Assembly: GCA_963922205.1 (NCBI GenBank) | Contig: CAWUHX010000145.1 | Span: 1 to 64,000, forward strand | Length of the DNA stretch: 64,000 bases | DNA from: Romanomermis culicivorax | Lineage: Eukaryota > Nematoda > Enoplea > Mermithida > Mermithidae | Direction: 5' to 3' | Shown here: positions 45,501 to 58,106 of the stretch, piece after piece | Layout of the letters: each line of letters begins with the position of its first letter | Position numbering within the stretch: the first letter of the stretch is position 1 | The notes under the pieces: model-generated | Told to the model about the DNA's origin: nothing | Database searches by the model: none | Seen by the model: the letters and a program-made list of their open reading frames with translations, nothing else | Position numbers and translations under genes: made by a program

Positions 45501-46804
45501 TATTTTGCAGGTAGTGCCTGATCATTTTATTGAAGCAGTCCCAATCATTTTCAGGAATTTAAGGTAATTGTCAGAAAAACGAAAATTTTCATGTTCGGAG
45601 TTTATAAAACCTAAAGATTTTGTTTCAGACAAAATGGGAAAAATCGTTTTTTTAATGAAAATTTGTTCCAAAAAACCTATCGATTTTTGTGGTGAAGTTG
45701 AATTAACTTCAGAACAAGACATCAGTAAAAAATCTATATTCTCACAAAGAAAATCGCCAAAAACTTGGAGTTTTTGTTCTAATTCCAATATTGTATAAGA
45801 TTGAAAATCTAAATTCAGCATGCATGTATCTAAAAAGTCCAATATTTTGTATACCAGAATTGAAAGCAATTTTTTGAGAATGTTCTTACTACCAGTGTAT
45901 TTCTGGTTTACTTTTATTCTGATTCCTTCAACCTCTGAGCATTGTTCATTAAATTTCCTCATCCAACATGTAGATTAAATTTCATAGCTATTGTTCCAGA
46001 TGTGTACGGACAGAATAAAAGAATTTGATCAACAATCAACAATGCTAAGAGGAACACATGAGCAATATCAGACTAAATCAGATAAGCTCAATAAAAACTT
46101 GGAGTATCCCACTGGTAAATGCCAAAAAAATCTTTTTTGTGCCTTAGATTCGTTGGGTGTCAACCTCAAAGCATACCATTCTGGTAGCTTTGTTGGAAAC
46201 CATGTTTTCAAGATGCTTAAGATCACCGACGAGATCAATGGACCAAAATTGTCGACAAAATGCCTGGAAGGCCACTGCGAGTACCAGCTATTGTTTTATG
46301 ATGCCCTCATTATGCTTGGAAAATTTTCAAATTTACGACCAAAACTGGCTTTCTTACCGATCAAGACATCACCGAATTAGAGGAATATTGCCGATGCCTC
46401 AAAGAGATGATGGCCAAAGACTTCCGGACTGGACAACTACTGTGAAACTTCACATGTTAACAGATCATGTGCCAGAATTTGTCAAGCGTCATCAATCTTG
46501 TGGCATGTTTTATGAGCAAGGAATTGAGAGTTTGCATGCAGAAATGAACCGCATACGCCGTTTTTTTTGTTATGAGAGGTGCAAACATATATATGCCTCT
46601 AATTTTTCAGCAGCATCATCTTCTTGCATCGGTTAGAGACACTCAACGGTTTATGCCTACGAAACGAAATTTGAAGAATCAGGTGAAGAAAAGGGATGAT
46701 GCAGAACCGCCCAGTGACCAACAGTGTGATGAGACCGGGTTCAGTGATGACGATTTTGAAGTTGAGTTTTACATCCAGTCTCATTGTTTGTTATGTTGTT
46801 TTTG
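42502..46804 (+). pseudogene. multi-exon gene of transposon-associated type, broken
   Basis: Exon 1 (42502-42973, ATG) has a Lys/Glu coiled coil and ends at donor GGTAAGAG. Exon 2 (43606-43719) codes ADFLRQNSRIKEYL to FKLCLG. Exon 3 (from 43932, after TTTTTCAG) codes GLSWGDYRKIKSFMSK, then IAIGGDNGGGTTKLTLSFL and FLVGDTMFSSYFNGHQGPA. Phases agree across both introns. Near 44700 a frame change leads to GLFNDFFRQIRILCKK, a TAA follows, and a donor at 44828 pairs with an acceptor before 45171. The 45171 exon has cysteine pairs (CCKCPNMIHVVC, FLCFDC). From about 46000 come CEYQLLFYDALIML, TVKLHMLTDHVPEFVKRH, MFYEQGIESLHAEMNRI and a tail to 46804, with shifts near 46340, 46435 and 46565. From memory the G-G-D-G and EQGIESLH blocks resemble uncharacterised invertebrate, often nematode, transposase-like proteins. 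Probably a dead transposon or domesticated gene. Confidence 0.55.
44975..45129. mobile_element. small MITE-like insert in an intron
   Basis: About 155 bp with imperfect inverted ends, CAGGGCCGTGCACG at the left and the complement of AAGGGCCATGCCCAG at the right. It is GC-rich with a G-run, set in AT microsatellite DNA within the intron 44828-45170 of the broken gene. The TA-rich flanks make a target duplication impossible to define. Confidence 0.4.
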
Positions 46805-48785
46805 TTGATAAATTTCGAAAAATCAAAAAACTAAAAAAATATTTCATTTGTCTAGATTTTTTGCTGTTTATTGTGCCATACTTGTAACGAGCTTATACAT
46901 GTTAAATCTCATTTTATTTTGTTCATAATTTCTTGTTGATTTGATGGATGTTTTTCTCGATGTAAAAATTTCATGTTGCATTTCACTGATAGTTGTGCCA
47001 TGTGTTGTTATTGTTTGTGATCGCTGGCTTCAAGTCTGGTTTGACTTGAGCCTTTTGGTCCTGAAACGATTTAGAGATATTATATCTTAATTGGTACCAC
47101 TGTTTCTTTTTGTACGAGACAAATATTATTTGCTCCATACAAAGATTTTTTTGGCAATCTTTATAAAAAGTACAAAGAGATTTTATTGATGTTATCTGGT
47201 CAGAAAATGCTCTAGTATCAGAAATCACCAAAAAAATTTCCCGACACTTGGCGCCAGGTTTTGTAATTCTTTACAGTACTCTATCCACCAGTTTTCTACA
47301 AATCGTGCTTTCTGGAGAAAAATGTTGGCGGTTCTGTATGGAAAAGACAAATTTTGGTGCATTTCTGAAGGTCAAAATCAAATTTTCCAACTTCTTTGTG
47401 ACTTTTAAACATGAAACGAGGTTTTGATTCAGAAGCATCATGGAAATAATTGTCAGAAATATCATGTTTAACTTGAAGGTTTTCAGATTTATGAGAGTAT
47501 GAGTATATTTTCTTAATTTGTAAAATAATTTTGAAGGACATGAACTGGAGTGCTATCAGGAAGAAGGTTTGTACAGAAAAACGCTAAATATAGTAGTTAT
47601 TTTCAGTGTATAAAAAAATTTTCTTCGTTCAAAGTACTTCGTACTTTTGGCTGATCTTTGTTCAGATACAAAGAGGTTTGTACAAAAAAACACTGATTCA
47701 TATGAAAAATACGTCTAGAGTGTGTACAGTTTTGAAATACTGCATAAATGATCTTGATTTTTGAAATTGTAAAAATTGACAGCTGCAGAGCACCACTATT
47801 TTTTTGTACGAGACAAACATTTTTGGCTCAGAAAATCTTTTTTTGTATTTGTGTGCCATGTGGAAAGACATTTTGTTGAGATCGCAAAAATGGTTCTCTA
47901 GGCCGTAAAATCGAAAAATACTGGAAAATGTTGTGGGGCCACATGCGGAATTCAATTTTGTAATTCGGATTGGGAACAGTCTTTTTTTGCACTGTGCAAA
48001 ACTTCTTCTGCTCGTGCAAAACTTTTTTGGTAATTTTTATGCACCGTGCAAAACAGTTTGTGCTGAAAAAACACTGATTGGGAAATCCACTGATTTTTCC
48101 AAAATTGTAGTTCTTGGGAGAAGATATGTTCGGAAAAGGAGGAAAATGTCAGGGATGCAGTGTGAAAAAACAATTTTGGTGCATTTTCTGAGACCAACAT
48201 GTGAAATTGACTGTTATTGGGGAATAAGTGATTTGTAACCTATTGTCTTGGCAGAACCACGGAGATATGCACCTCTTCCGACTTGACACAGCGAACGATA
48301 AAAGGAGTAAGAATTTTACCCCCCACGTAGATTTCCAACCTTGGCAACATCAGGTGCCCAACCATTCATTTTTCATCTTTGTGCCGGGTTTTTCCTCACA
48401 GAAAAATTTTTGAGCATTCTTGATGCTAACGGATTGAGAAGTTGCAGATGTTCGAGGTGTTCTTACCTAAGGATCGATGAAAAGATGCATTTTTCAGTGC
48501 TCTAGGAAGCAAAAAGAATATAATATTCTGGCTCAAGGCATCATTTGGCTCTAGAATGTGCCTTCATCCCATTTGCAGTCGTATATTGAAGCTCATAAAT
48601 AAAACTAAAAGATAGGGGAGTGTTTTTGCGTTTTGTGTTTTGGTGTTTTTTCACAGCCCCAAATTTTTTCTATGCAAAAAGATTCCGTTACAAAAAAGAG
48701 GTGGACTCCAATAATGCCCGCCTTGAAAATATAACTCAGTGGTGTTAATAGAGAATAAAAGGCTGAAAAAAGTCGATGCCTAAAC
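46805..48785. other. non-coding, internally repetitive
   Basis: The phrase TTTTTGTACGAGACAAA occurs near 47115 and 47800. A stretch with AATTTTGGTGCATTT occurs near 47350 and 48170, and part of it near 56210. GTGCAAAAC recurs several times at 47992-48055. This looks like old diverged duplications. No gene supported. Confidence 0.4.
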
Positions 48786-49115
48786 TTAAGGCCCTGTCAT
48801 ACTTCACCGCGCGGCGCCGTGCAGTACCGGCCGGCGCCACGCGGCGCCGGTTGTCCTATTCATACTAACAGGCGGCGCCACGCAGTGGCTTGTCATACTT
48901 CGCCGCGCGGCGCCGTACGACACCGCTTTTTTACTTTTGGATTTTGCTCTTCTCAAAAAATGTGTATTGGTTTAGTTGAAACCTGATGGGGCGCCACAAA
49001 AATTACAAAAACCTATTCATACTTCAAAAGCGGTACCACGCGGCGCCGGCCGGCGCCGCATTTTAGTATGAATAGGACAACCGGTGCCGCGCGGCGAAGT
49101 ATGACAGGGCCTTTA
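48786..49115. mobile_element. Harbinger-like MITE, 324 bp, GC-rich hairpin
   Basis: The element 48789-49112 has inverted ends beginning AGGCCCTGTCATACTTC, flanked by TTA on both sides (48786-48788 and 49113-49115). A 3-bp TTA/TAA duplication is the hallmark of PIF/Harbinger. Inside, GGCGCC-rich blocks repeat in both orientations (for example GCGCGGCGCCG, CGGCCGGCGCC, CCTATTCATAC), so the strand can fold into nested hairpins. It has no ORF and would need a transposase from elsewhere. Confidence 0.8.
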
Positions 49116-52025
49116 CAATGAGTGGGAAAATAGATGAAAGTGGCCCACCAAATAATGGTTGTAAAAAACGTGAAAAATGCACGTCTGGAAAAAGTCGATC
49201 AGGTTAAAATGAGAATGCACAGAGAAAATGGGCGTAAGAGGTGGACAGGATAATGGATGCAAAAAATTAATAAAGGAAAAAAATGTGCCTATGATACAAA
49301 ATTGATATAAAAGACATAGCCCGGAGAAAAAAGGAGGATTTTTTATGTAGTTTGTAGAAAACTATGCTTTTGAAAAAAATCAAGTTTATGGCTCAACAAC
49401 CTTTTCGAATGACACCTTAAATTTTGAAACAATGTAGCTAAGTTCTGCTTTTTGCCTAATCATTTTGAATGTGAAATTGATGATGTAGGTCATCACGAAA
49501 GCAATTAGAAATTAGAATTAGGTAAACAATCGAGCAGGAGCCACATGCAGGCATGTGTTCATTAGAAACAAATTTAAAATACATATGCCAAAAATCAATC
49601 AGTTGGAAAAAACGCACTGCACCTTGAAAGGCAATAAAAATGACCATAAAACTAACGTGCAAAAATTGCTGCAGAAAGATTTAGTGGATACTAACAACTA
49701 CAAGAAAATATGAAAATTTCTCAGACAAGAAGCCACAAGAGTACAAATCAGTGGAGAGTTTAGATAACAGTAAGAAAATCCTTTCTCAAACAGCTGAATT
49801 TGTGCATTATGCTGCTAACAAATAAAAAACTGAGATGGGTTTAGTCTCAAAAAACGGGTTGTTTTTCAAGAGAGTATTCTGATTTGACCCGGTCCTACTA
49901 TTCAATCCACTCATGTTTTCAGTGGGAGGTACGGTGTAGTAAACCCACCTACCTGAGACCCTTTTAATATCCTCGTCCGGAGCTCGTGTAGTTTTTTGAA
50001 AGAAATTTTTCTGATAACTTAATAATTGGGTTTTTCCGCACCGGTCATTCTGCATTTTGCGGAAATCGACCAGTAAAATTTCTGCAGCACCATTAACAAC
50101 CAATAAAAACATTAAAAAGGTTTCCGTTCCATGCGGAAAACTCCAAAAATTTGACGCATGACCCCAAAATATCCGCACTGTGTGGAAAAAACCCTGACTT
50201 GATATACAAATTTTGCATGAAAAAACATGCTTTTGTAGCTCTCTTTCAAGTTTTTCACTCACTCGCTGGAATTCTCCCCCTGAAGAATCTTAGAGATGTA
50301 TATCTCCATCTCCAATCATGTTTTTTAAGCACGGTGCTAATGAAACCAAAGCCATACTATTAGAAATTTCAGACGTTAGCACATGTGCCAATGACTTAAA
50401 GTGAGAAAATTTAAAGAGAAGTTCGAGAAGAAAATTACAGGTAGAAATACACAATCTTTCATAAATAAGGGCGAAACAACAAAAATCATATCAATCTCAT
50501 AAAGAAAACAGACAACCAACCAAAAAATACGATTCCCTCAAATGACAGTAAGTTCTGTGATAACCCATCATTGCACAAACTCAATCATGATTAACAAAGA
50601 ATCACTCAAATATTTTAATTAGTACCCCATTTTTAAAAGAGAACTTTGTAGGGCCTCCGCTGCATCTATTATTTCAAGACAAATGGACTATAATCGAGCG
50701 AATAACTTCTGATTCGATCAGTGCCATGACTTACCATAACTTACTCATTCCAGTATCAATCGAATAATCAATAACAGATTAATCATGCAACATCATTAAG
50801 CTCCAAATAATTGGATGAAGAGGCTCAAGAGGCTACAAACACAGACTGGCTGATCAACTTCCAGTCATGTTTAAATGAAAATCAGCCAATAACTGTTTGT
50901 GACCACATTTGCCATTCCCATAACCATCAAAAATTAAGCTATGGACCACAAAAGCAAAAAATATGATGAGCATTTCATGCACTAAATACAGAAGCATAAA
51001 CATATTACGCACTAAACACAAAAAGGTGAACATATTACGCGCCAGGTTCCGCAATTTTTCAAATCATAACAATACTTCTGAACAGAGTGCCCCATGGGGA
51101 CGGGTATGAGGGGGTATTACACCTACCTAAAGTCATTAAAATCGATCACTGGCTGCCTAGTTTCGAAACAAAAAGACACATTTAAATTAAATTTAGCTAT
51201 ACTACTCCTGCAAGTTTTCAACTTTACCCCTACCTGAAAAATCTGACCTTGGCGACCTCTGCTTCCGAACATACACGCATGTAACAGAGCCCCCAACGTC
51301 TTGCAACTTTTTTTGGGGCAGCGGTCACTGATGCCGCAAAATTTTAGAGTAGGGATCCTTAAAAAAAACTCGATTTTTTAACCAAGAAAGTCCGAAAACG
51401 GTTCAAAAAATAGTAATTTTTGTCTCGAAAATGTAAAAAATGAACTCATGACGCGAATTGCCGAGAAATTTGATATTTTCAAACTCTTTTTGTTCAAAAA
51501 ATGACGTTTTTCAGTATTTTGCCGACCAGAGGTAATGGCTAGCCCTGTGTATGCTCAACGGTTTTTTGCAGTGTTCCACTTCCGGAACAGATTTTTTTTT
51601 AACTCATGAATGTTTGACAGAAGTGGTGCTTCTCTCAATTTCCATTCAGAAACAATGGATTTGAACTTCCAAATAAAACTGTTTCTGAATTTGGACAAGA
51701 CAAGTTTGGCTGGCTGTACACGTAGTTTTTGACGTAAGAAAGAAAAGAAATTTTCAAGAATAATGCAGAGTTCAAACTCATGCGTTTCGATCTATTTACT
51801 GGTGAAATCCACTTGTTTCCTCGATCATTATATGAGCAGGAAAAAATAATTTTCATATTGAAAGAATAGTTTTTTCTCGATTTGAAAATACTACTTCATC
51901 ATTATTTTTCGACATGAGCTAAAAACAAATTATCAGACAGGTGAACATTTTTTACCTGGATTTTTTAGATATCACAAGCTGAAAATTAGTATTCTTTCAT
52001 ATGTAATTAGAAAGGCTGATACTAG
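49116..52025. other. no recognisable gene
   Basis: AT-rich DNA. A minus-strand frame of 151 codons (49807-50262) has no recognisable motif and weak coding character. Nothing else supported. Confidence 0.35.
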
Positions 52026-52296
52026 AGATGTATGGGGTAACATATTTTGAAAATATCGAGTCCGGGTCCAAAATTTCAAGGATATCGGGTCCAGGTCCAT
52101 CAAAATGGTTGGGTAATTTCCGGTCTTGTTTTGGGTCTGAGTGACCGATTTAGAGAGATATGGGGGATCCGGACCTGGAATGAGACCCGAAATTACCCAA
52201 ACATTTGGTTGGAACCGAGCCGATATTCTTAAAATTTTGGACCCGGGTCCGATATTTTCAAAATTTTGGACCCGATACATATTTACCATACATGCA
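52026..52296. mobile_element. palindromic (foldback-type) MITE
   Basis: About 270 bp in which the left arm (from TGTATGG, then GAAAATATCGAGTCCGGGTCC and GGTTGGGTAATTTC) is matched by the reverse complement of the right arm (from CCATACA leftward through GGACCCGGGTCCGATATTTTC and GAAATTACCCAAAC). The GGGTCC / GGACCC motif recurs several times. No ORF. A run of 14 G follows at 52301-52314. Class uncertain; no target duplication is clear. Confidence 0.6.
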
Positions 52297-53029
52297 CATA
52301 GGGGGGGGGGGGGGTAGTGGACCGTCCTACCTGACACCCTGGCCCAAAAAAAAACGTCAAACCTGAACTTTTTCCAAGACAGCTTTTTTGATTATTTTTG
52401 TGCATATTTTGTATGAAAATCAGGCTTGCAGAACTTTTTTTTCTTTTTTTGCTCACCCTGCCCCCCTGGATAAAAAGTCCAAGGACCCTCCCACCTGGGA
52501 AATTTTTGCTGTGCATGTCTGATCTCTACGTGATACATCATTAATGTTCATGTCAAAATATGATTTCTGATAGATTCTGGTAGGCAGAATTTAGTTATTT
52601 CAATACTCTTTGACTCGAAAAAGACCTAAAAAATATCGATTTTTCAAACTGGTACAATTTCATTCATAGTCGGGCAGAAACAGCATATACTTTATCAATT
52701 TTGAACTGGAAAAAAAGATTTCCACAAAAACGAAACTTTTCCGTTGATTTACCAGGCACAAAATTCTGCTAAGTTTTCAGCGTGAGGAAGGACATCAAGT
52801 TCAACAACTTTCTTGTTTTCAAACTAAAGTTTCTGTCTGTATTCAGTTAAAAGAATCAGTGATTTCATCAATTCTGATTGAAAAAATCAACTTTCATTTC
52901 TAAACAGCGTTTTTTCTGCACAGTGCAGACTTTTTAGGCTTCATACAGAACTCAGAATTTTTTGATTCATGTGTTTTGTGTTGCATTTTGGTTTTTAGAA
53001 GGTCATAATCTCAAAATTTTCAGGCACGA
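52297..53029. other. no recognisable feature
   Basis: Begins with a G-run (52301-52314), then AT-rich DNA without coding signal. Confidence 0.35.
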
Positions 53030-53880
53030 ACTTTAATAATTATTATTATTTATATTTCCTACCCTAGGCGCGGCTTCTAACATATCTACCTTCACTTATC
53101 ACTTAATCTTTAAAAGTTTTCATCATCTTAAACGTATTATTTCATGTTTTAATTGGTAATCTTCAATATTTTATCCTGATATTCAATGAAGATTCACAGT
53201 TTTTCCTTCACACATTTTTTGAGAAAAATCAATACGTCAAGTCTCTGAACTTTTTGAAGCGATTATTCCTTTCTTAACCTAAAATCAATCCAAAAGCTTC
53301 ATGGAAGTTGTTTTCGGAAATTTCTACTCTTCTTACTCATTTCTTTTCCACCAAGCTCATGAGAGTTTGCTAATAAATAACTGGTTTTAAAATGTTTCAA
53401 ATATAAAATTCTAGAAATTACGACTTTTGAACACAAAATTCGAATCTAATTCTTGAAATAAATGTTCAGAAAATTGATTTTCTAGCGTCGCAGAGTGCCA
53501 ATACCCAAAAAAATTTTCCGGCGCTTTGAGCCAGAGAGATTAATATTTTTTTGGGGCTCTCACTTGTCATCATAGAGGACTTGACCGCCGATTTCTCATG
53601 TTATTCAAAGTCATTATGCTTTTAGATAGTTTGCTGGAAAATTTGTTCCACAATGCTTGTAAATTAGAACTCGATCAAACTCAAAAATTTCGATTGATCC
53701 CTCAATTTTAATGAATTAACAGCTCTAAAAAACAGCAGAAAGTTTGGACAAGCTCAAAAATACATAAATAAAGCATGTATGAGCATTTTTTAGCGAAAAA
53801 CGACTTCGAGAAAATTGGAAACAAATCTCAACCTCTTCCCCATTTGGGGAAAAGGCCCGGGGAAAAAAACCGCAGTGCAG
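53030..53880 (+). repeat. dispersed repeat copy A (about 850 bp)
   Basis: Matches 56262-56975 in the same orientation, in order: TAATAAT-rich start, ACAT-TCTACCTTCA, TTTTTGAAGCGAT, TTCTACTCTTCTTACTCAT, TCTCACTTGTCATC-TAGAGG, TTGTAAATTA, TAAAGC and a CCATTTGGG end. Copies differ by many substitutions and indels. Its first 60 bp also occur inverted at 55950-56030. No coding content. Confidence 0.65.
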
Positions 53881-55949
53881 AAAAAACACTGTTTCAAAAT
53901 GACATTTTTTCTTAATTTTTGATGTGCAAATTCAATTCAACTATAATGAATATTTCCCAACAGTCAGGAAAACCAAAATCATCGAAAAAAATAATTTCTC
54001 AAACATGTAAATTTCCAGCTTTTTCCAGTTGTTTTAACCGATGAAACCAGCACAACTAAGACTTGTTTTATAACCCCCAAAAAATTAATTTTCGTGTTGG
54101 AAAAACGTTTCTCTGAAACTGCATTTTTTGGACCTCGTATAATTTTTGAAATTTGGTTATTTAAAATTTCGAAGAATGATTTCGGTTAACGATGTAACTG
54201 ATGGTGTTAAAAATTTTAAAGATCAATCAGAACCTGACTTGCATAATATAAACATAAATTGAAAAACATAAAAACCGCTTGCGCACAGAATATAGATATA
54301 GTATATCAATCGAGCATTCTTGGCATTCAGCCAATTGCAATTCAACATTCAACAGGAGGAGAAAATTCGGTTGCATATATAAATTTTTGGTTCCACACAC
54401 CAAAACTGGAAAAGTTTTTCGTTTTTATGAAAACAGACATTTGTTACAAGCATAGCCTATAACTAGGATTTTTCTCAAGGAAAAAGTGATTGTAACTCGA
54501 TCAAAAATCAGGTTAGAGCACTAAAAATGCTATTGTTGGACTTTTTTGGGCGATATTTAGTATTTTTCCGTCTATTCGGTTCAGAGAAAATGAAAAATTA
54601 ATGTCAGGAATGTATGAACTTTTTTTTGAAAATGCATAGAAATGCTAATGCATCTCTGAACCGGAACTTCTACAGCTTCATCCAGAAAATTGATCAGTCT
54701 TAAGCTGTATTATTATGTAACTATAGGCCAAAAAAATTTGGCTGCACATGGGTCGAAATTTAGTATAGCAAAATGCAGAAATGAAAATTTGATCTGAACT
54801 CGAGAAAATATGGGTGGTAATCACTATTTTTTCACATGAACTCTTTAGAGGCCGAAATTCTTTGAGTCATTTTTGTCGAGTTGTTATTTGGCTTAAAAAC
54901 ATCTGCATATGCTTCATTTATACTTTTTGGAGCTTGTTTGAATGTTTTTGCAGTCACTAATCTACGACAAATGAAAAAAATAGAATTCTCAAGTGATGAA
55001 TAACAAAAAATTACAAAACTGCAGCAAAAAACCCAAATAGTCTAGAAATTAGTGACCATTTTAGCTGAGGTGAACAGACTGTTCAGTGATCATTTTGGCT
55101 GATGAGGTGAACAGACTGCACAGGACCTACATACCCTCTCTTCTGGCACAAAGCGGGGGAAGAATTTTCAGATTTACTCAACATAATAACAATTTTGGAA
55201 AATAAATCTTTCCAACACACTTTCCATGATTCAAGGTTGAATTTTTCAGCCTAGAATGATGCTAAGACTTGAGAAATGAGCTGATATTTTGAGTCAGTTA
55301 ACCAGCTAGAAAATTAGTTTGAAGTTAATGCAGTCTCAAAGTTTAAAACAAAAAAGTGAGAATCATAGAAATAATTTTGGCGTGGAGTAAAATTTTTTTT
55401 AAATATTTTAGGACGCAGGGAAAATGAATTATTTTGACATTTATTTTCTAGACGGCATAATTTTTTAGTCAATTCAATCATTTTCCATACTGACTCAAAA
55501 TGCAAAAATCATATATGAAGCATACAACTAAAATTCGAAAGCAACAAATATTTTGTATCCTTCAACACAGCTATAATTGAGGGATTGGAGGGATTGCCAG
55601 ATTGCCCGGACCTAGTGCCCAAATTTGGGGACTATCCCCTCAACTCGGACAATTGGGCAAAAAATAGTTTTTTGGCTTTTTTCAGTAAAATTTTCTAAAT
55701 TTTGGGCTTTTTTACTTCTTTATGACCCGAGGATTTGGGGAAACACATGTACCCTAACCCCATAAATTTAAGTTTACCTCGTAAATGATGTTTTCCAAGT
55801 GGCAAAAACTTCAGCCAATGGTCACATACAAGGATGTTTTGATCATTTTCCAAATGCAGAGTTTATGTTCACAAAATTCAAAAATTATGAGAGACCACAA
55901 AAAGATTTTTTAAATTCTAGATGGCATCAACTATTAAATGCTAACTATT
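53881..55949. other. non-coding; small duplication at 55059-55116
   Basis: No gene supported. A CATTTT-GCTGA-GAGGTGAACAGACTG unit is repeated twice at 55059-55116. This stretch may be the interior of an element bounded by the inverted ends at 53030 and 56030. Confidence 0.35.
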
Positions 55950-56030
55950 GGGTGATGTAGACATGCTAACAGTCGCGCCTCGGCTGCATTAAAGCAAAAA
56001 GACCATTATAATAATAATTATTGACATTGG
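55950..56030 (-). repeat. inverted copy of the repeat end at 53030
   Basis: Read on the minus strand: TAATTATTATTATAATGG, then GCCGAGGCGCGACTGTTAGC and ATGTCTACATC, parallel to 53033-53092. With 53030 it could form the terminal inverted repeats of a 3-kb non-autonomous element. Confidence 0.5.
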
Positions 56031-56261
56031 ATAATATATAAGTTTTGACCTTCCAAAATGTACCTTTTTAAATTCTAACTGCCAACATTTTTTGCCATTT
56101 AGCGAAAAAGCTCAACATTTTTTTCTGCATTTCCGATTTTTTAAAATTAGAAACACTGTTTTCCCCATTTGGAGCAAGAAAATTTCGGAGATTGAATAAA
56201 AGAATTGCATTTTGGTGCATTTTAGAGGGGCCGAATCTCGAAATTTTTGATGTGGTTATCC

Positions 56262-56975
56262 CCTTAATAATCATTGTTATTCATTACCTGGCTGAGGCCT
56301 GACTTTTGACATGTCTACCTTCATTTACCATTAATCTTTAGTTTTAATCATTCTCTCCTGTTTTTAGTAATCTTCTCTTTATATATCTCATCTTCATGTT
56401 TATATTTAATTTTTATTTTATTTTTACATTTAATGAAGATACGCAGATTCTCCGTGCTACATTTCTTAGCGACATCAACAAATCAACTTTCTAAACTTTT
56501 TGAAGCGATCACTCCTTTCTCAATGTTAATTGAATTCATAAGTTTCATGAAAGTATTTTTGGAAAATTTCTACTCTTCTTACTCATAGTCTTTGGGTAAA
56601 ATTTAAGAAAGTTTAAGGGATAAAAAAATTTTCTTGCGCTTCGCATCGCGCTGGAAAAATCAACATTTTTTTGGAATCTCACTTGTCATCGTAGAGGCCC
56701 TAAGGCTCAATTTCTCATATAACTCTAAGTCATTTCACCAATGAATAGTTTGCCTGAGGATTTTTCCAACAATACTTGTAAATTATAGACTTCATACTCG
56801 AAAATATCCATTTTTTCTTCAATTTTACTGAACTGTTCTAGCAATATCAGAATGTTTTTAAAAGCTAAAAAACACTTGAATAAAGCGTCTATGATCATTT
56901 TTAAGCAAAAAACGACTTGTGAGGTTTAGGAGAAAAATATTGACCCCTTCTCCATTTGGGTAAAAGACAGGCAGG
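56262..56975 (+). repeat. dispersed repeat copy B (about 715 bp)
   Basis: Direct copy of 53030-53880, shorter by small deletions. It starts TTAATAATCATTGTTATT, shows CTGAGGCCTGACTTTTGAC in place of the GCGCGGC block, and ends after CCATTTGGGTAAAAGACAGG. Confidence 0.65.
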
Positions 56976-58106
56976 GGAAAAACGATGATTTGCGATTAGA
57001 ATTTAGAAACGATTTGGGCAAGAAAACAGAGGTGGGATGGGAATTTTATTAAACTTCGTTTCATTTGGTTCATGACTCCTCACCATGAACTCGCGAAGAT
57101 CTTATACATTCTAATCTAAATAAAATAGCAGTTTAACCATGAAATAAAAATATTTACAAACACAATGTCATGTCTTACATGAGGAAATGAGAAAAACAAA
57201 CAGCGCATGGCGCTGGAAAAAGGAACTTCAGTGGATTACAGTAACTTTTGCCCCAGTGCGGAGTTCAACAGCCAGAACTCTATCTGCAGTTTGATAAGGG
57301 AGACAATATTTTCAAACGGAATTTCGTTCATTTCTGTTCTGTTACGATTGTAGAGCATCACGAGAGCTTTCGATTGATGTATTTTTATCAAAACTGTACA
57401 GACAGTTATCGGGAAAATTCTCATGAAAGAAAGTTATATGTTTTCCATTAGATGACGTCAAACACATGGATGGTCGCGTATAGCACAGAGTGGGAATGCC
57501 GTGAATCCAGAAAGACTACTGTAGCAATCATTTTTGGATTCTTTTGTTTAGGGTTGGAGTTTTACAGACTGTGTCTTAATTGAGATTTGACTAAGACTTT
57601 ATATAATTGTTGTGTAAATCGATTAAGAAAGAATGCAGATAGAAATTTAAGGACTTTTGGATCATTTTTTTCCACACAGAAGTGGAATAATTGCCTAAAC
57701 ACTACAATTTTGACTATTCTAATGTACCTTATTGTTTAAGTTGGATTTGAGTGAGTCTAGTCTTGTTAATCTTCATTATGTGCCCTTCTTAGTGCTCTAT
57801 CAGATGGTATGAACAAGAATTTTTACGAACATTAGTTAAGAGTTATTCATGATTCAAGCATAATGCTCATATTCTATATATGGCCAAAATAGTTCATTTG
57901 ATGATCATAGGATCTTGTTTATTATCTTTTAGTTCAGCTTTTTTCAGCATATTCAGTTTTTTTAGCTCTATCTAACAGTGTGTAGTTTGTCTCTCATGGT
58001 TTTGGGTTGATTAGTTACTGGAAGCTAAAAAGTCAAATTATTGTCTATTCCGGACAATTTTGACTATTCTAACGTACCTTGTTTTTACAGTTGGATTCAA
58101 GTGAGT
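56976..58106. other. no recognisable feature
   Basis: AT-rich DNA; a TTTTGACTATTCTAA-GTACCTT phrase occurs twice (about 57708 and 58060). No gene supported. Confidence 0.35.

Noticed and set aside
45522-45962. Minus-strand ORF of 146 codons within the broken gene
   Set aside because: Low-complexity AT-rich translation with no motif, antisense to an intron of the plus-strand gene.
49807-50262. 151-codon minus-strand ORF as a possible gene
   Set aside because: No motif, biased composition of an AT-rich region and no splice or start context that stands out.
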